Assembly (NCBI GenBank): GCA_021799405.1
Contig: JAJZAL010000054.1
Location: 1 to 25,586, forward strand
Length of the DNA stretch: 25,586 nucleotides
Source: Acidobacteriota bacterium
GTDB taxonomy: Bacteria > Acidobacteriota > Terriglobia > Terriglobales > Acidobacteriaceae
Direction of reading: 5' to 3'
The position numbers and the translations under genes were made by a program. Positions 24,698-25,586 of this stretch are shown in pieces; position 1 is the first letter of the stretch; each line of letters starts with the position of its first letter. The notes beneath the pieces were generated by a model that worked only from the letters and a program-made list of their open reading frames with translations, was not told where the DNA came from and made no database searches.

Positions 24698-25103
24698 CTC
24701 CCAGTCGCAGCCGGTCGAGCATCCGAACCACGCATACCACCCGTGACGAAGTGTTCCCTTCAACGGCGAGCGTCTCTCGCGTATCAGCATCTTCGCTCGA
24801 TTGGGTATTGGCTTCGCCGGTATCGACCTTAAACGTGTGCTTCCAGTCACGCGGCATCGGATTCTTCCACGGGACCATGCACCAGCCGCGCCGGGAGGCG
24901 CTCTAAATCAACGCCAGGTGCACATGGCTGGTGGCGAAAGCCGCCGCCAGCGCATGTTTCTCTAACAACCTCCCGATCCCTTGTCATCAATATGGAATTT
25001 CCTGTTTTCCACAATGGCCTGTGGCGGGTTTCGGAGGGAATTCTCGCGTTACTAAACAAAAAGTAAATCCGAGCTTGCGATTTCGGTCAGTCAAGGAGGC
25101 GGG
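24682..25103. other. Intergenic region before the lipoprotein gene
   Basis: This 422-base gap holds no recognisable gene. The minus strand has an open frame at 24878-24678 (66 codons) with ordinary codon choice but no ribosome binding site or familiar motif. Close to the lipoprotein start is a small dyad, TTACT (25049-25053) / AGTAA (25062-25066), in an AT-rich patch that may mark its promoter. Confidence 0.35.
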
Positions 25104-25586
25104 ATGAGGTCGTTTGCATGGTTGTGTGCGGTGGTCAGCCTGAGTGGGAGTCTTGCGATTTCAGGTTGTTCGGGGTCCAGCGTCAGCACGAAATCCGGTA
25201 CCGGTGGCTCCGGAGGCTCAACCTCAAATGCCATTACTGTGTCCATCACAAGTCCCACCTCATCGCCCACGATTCAGGCGGGGCAAACTGTGAGCATCAC
25301 CGCCGCGGTAGCAAATGACTCATCGAACCAGGGAGTTACATGGGCGGTTTCGGGTGGCGGAACTCTATCCAACGAGACGACCACCGGAGCTACCTACAAC
25401 GCGCCTGCTTCCGTCTCGTCCAACACTGATGTCACGGTCACTGCAACCTCCGTGGCGGATACCTCCGCCTCTGCAACGCTGAAGATCACTGTCACTCCCG
25501 CACCCGCAATTTCTGTGAGCATCACGAATCCGATTTCCACCATCACCGCCGGATCATCGGCCGTCACGCTCAACGCCACGGTACAG
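25104..25586 (+). CDS. Ig-like repeat lipoprotein (3' partial)
   Basis: The ATG at 25104 follows a strong AAGGAGG and opens a frame that runs off the window end after 161 codons. The N-terminus MRSFAWLCAVVSLSG is followed by a lipobox, AISGC (Cys22), so lipid anchoring is expected. A Ser/Gly linker follows, then a bacterial Ig-like unit (about 45-130) with ITAAVANDSSNQGVTWAVSG and the closing VTVTATSVADTSASATLKI. A second unit begins near 137 (VSITNPISTITAGSSAV). Such arrays are common in acidobacterial surface proteins and usually present an adhesive or enzymatic domain downstream. What follows here is outside the window. Confidence 0.85.
   Translation, partial: MRSFAWLCAVVSLSGSLAISGCSGSSVSTKSGTGGSGGSTSNAITVSITSPTSSPTIQAGQTVSITAAVANDSSNQGVTWAVSGGGTLSNETTTGATYNAPASVSSNTDVTVTATSVADTSASATLKITVTPAPAISVSITNPISTITAGSSAVTLNATVQ

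Noticed and set aside
24678..24878. Minus-strand open frame with ordinary codon use between the permease and lipoprotein genes
   Set aside because: No ribosome binding site, a stop nine codons upstream of its ATG and no recognisable motif. It could be a decayed gene end but cannot be supported.

Overview
The window looks like chromosomal DNA of an acidobacterium (probably Terriglobia/Acidobacteriaceae). This is inference from gene content: Ig-like surface proteins at both ends, an exported tricorn-type S41 peptidase, a succinate dehydrogenase operon followed by a TPR gene, a GH2 enzyme with an APC permease, and GC-rich coding DNA. No rRNA, tRNA, CRISPR array or intact insertion sequence was seen.

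Region 1 (1-8400). The 3' end of an Ig-like protein gene (+) converges on a long minus-strand operon reading arsR, a previously unlisted 50-codon ORF, hyfB, hyfC, hyfE, hyfF, hyfG, hyfI (8328 down to 617). Almost every junction is an overlap or a gap of 1-7 bases. The products form a membrane complex related to complex I and group 4 [NiFe] hydrogenases: two antiporter-like subunits, a NuoH-like and a HyfE subunit, and a two-subunit soluble arm. The large subunit has lost all four Ni-Fe cysteines (SGDS and NLSYSG replace CGIC and DPCxxC), while the small subunit keeps its 4Fe-4S cysteines. It is therefore an energy-converting hydrogenase related (Ehr-type) complex with an unknown electron partner. 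Between hyfI and the Ig gene lies a remnant of a serine recombinase gene.

Region 2 (8400-14500, + strand). A two-gene ABC-2 exporter is followed by sdhC-sdhA-sdhB, whose membrane anchor resembles the mycobacterial Sdh1 type, and a small TPR gene. A palindrome-rich gap follows.

Region 3 (14850-25586). A minus-strand exported tricorn-like protease has catalytic residues at the same spacing as archaeal tricorn. A gap with a possible small membrane ORF comes next. Then, on the + strand, come a GT-C type membrane glycosyltransferase, an exported GH2 hydrolase of the exo-beta-D-glucosaminidase type, an APC permease, and the start of an Ig-like lipoprotein cut by the window end.

The most interesting unit is the arsR-smORF-hyf operon: a proton-pump-like membrane module with no hydrogenase site, no electron-input subunit, a cysteine-free ArsR regulator and a translationally coupled small ORF.
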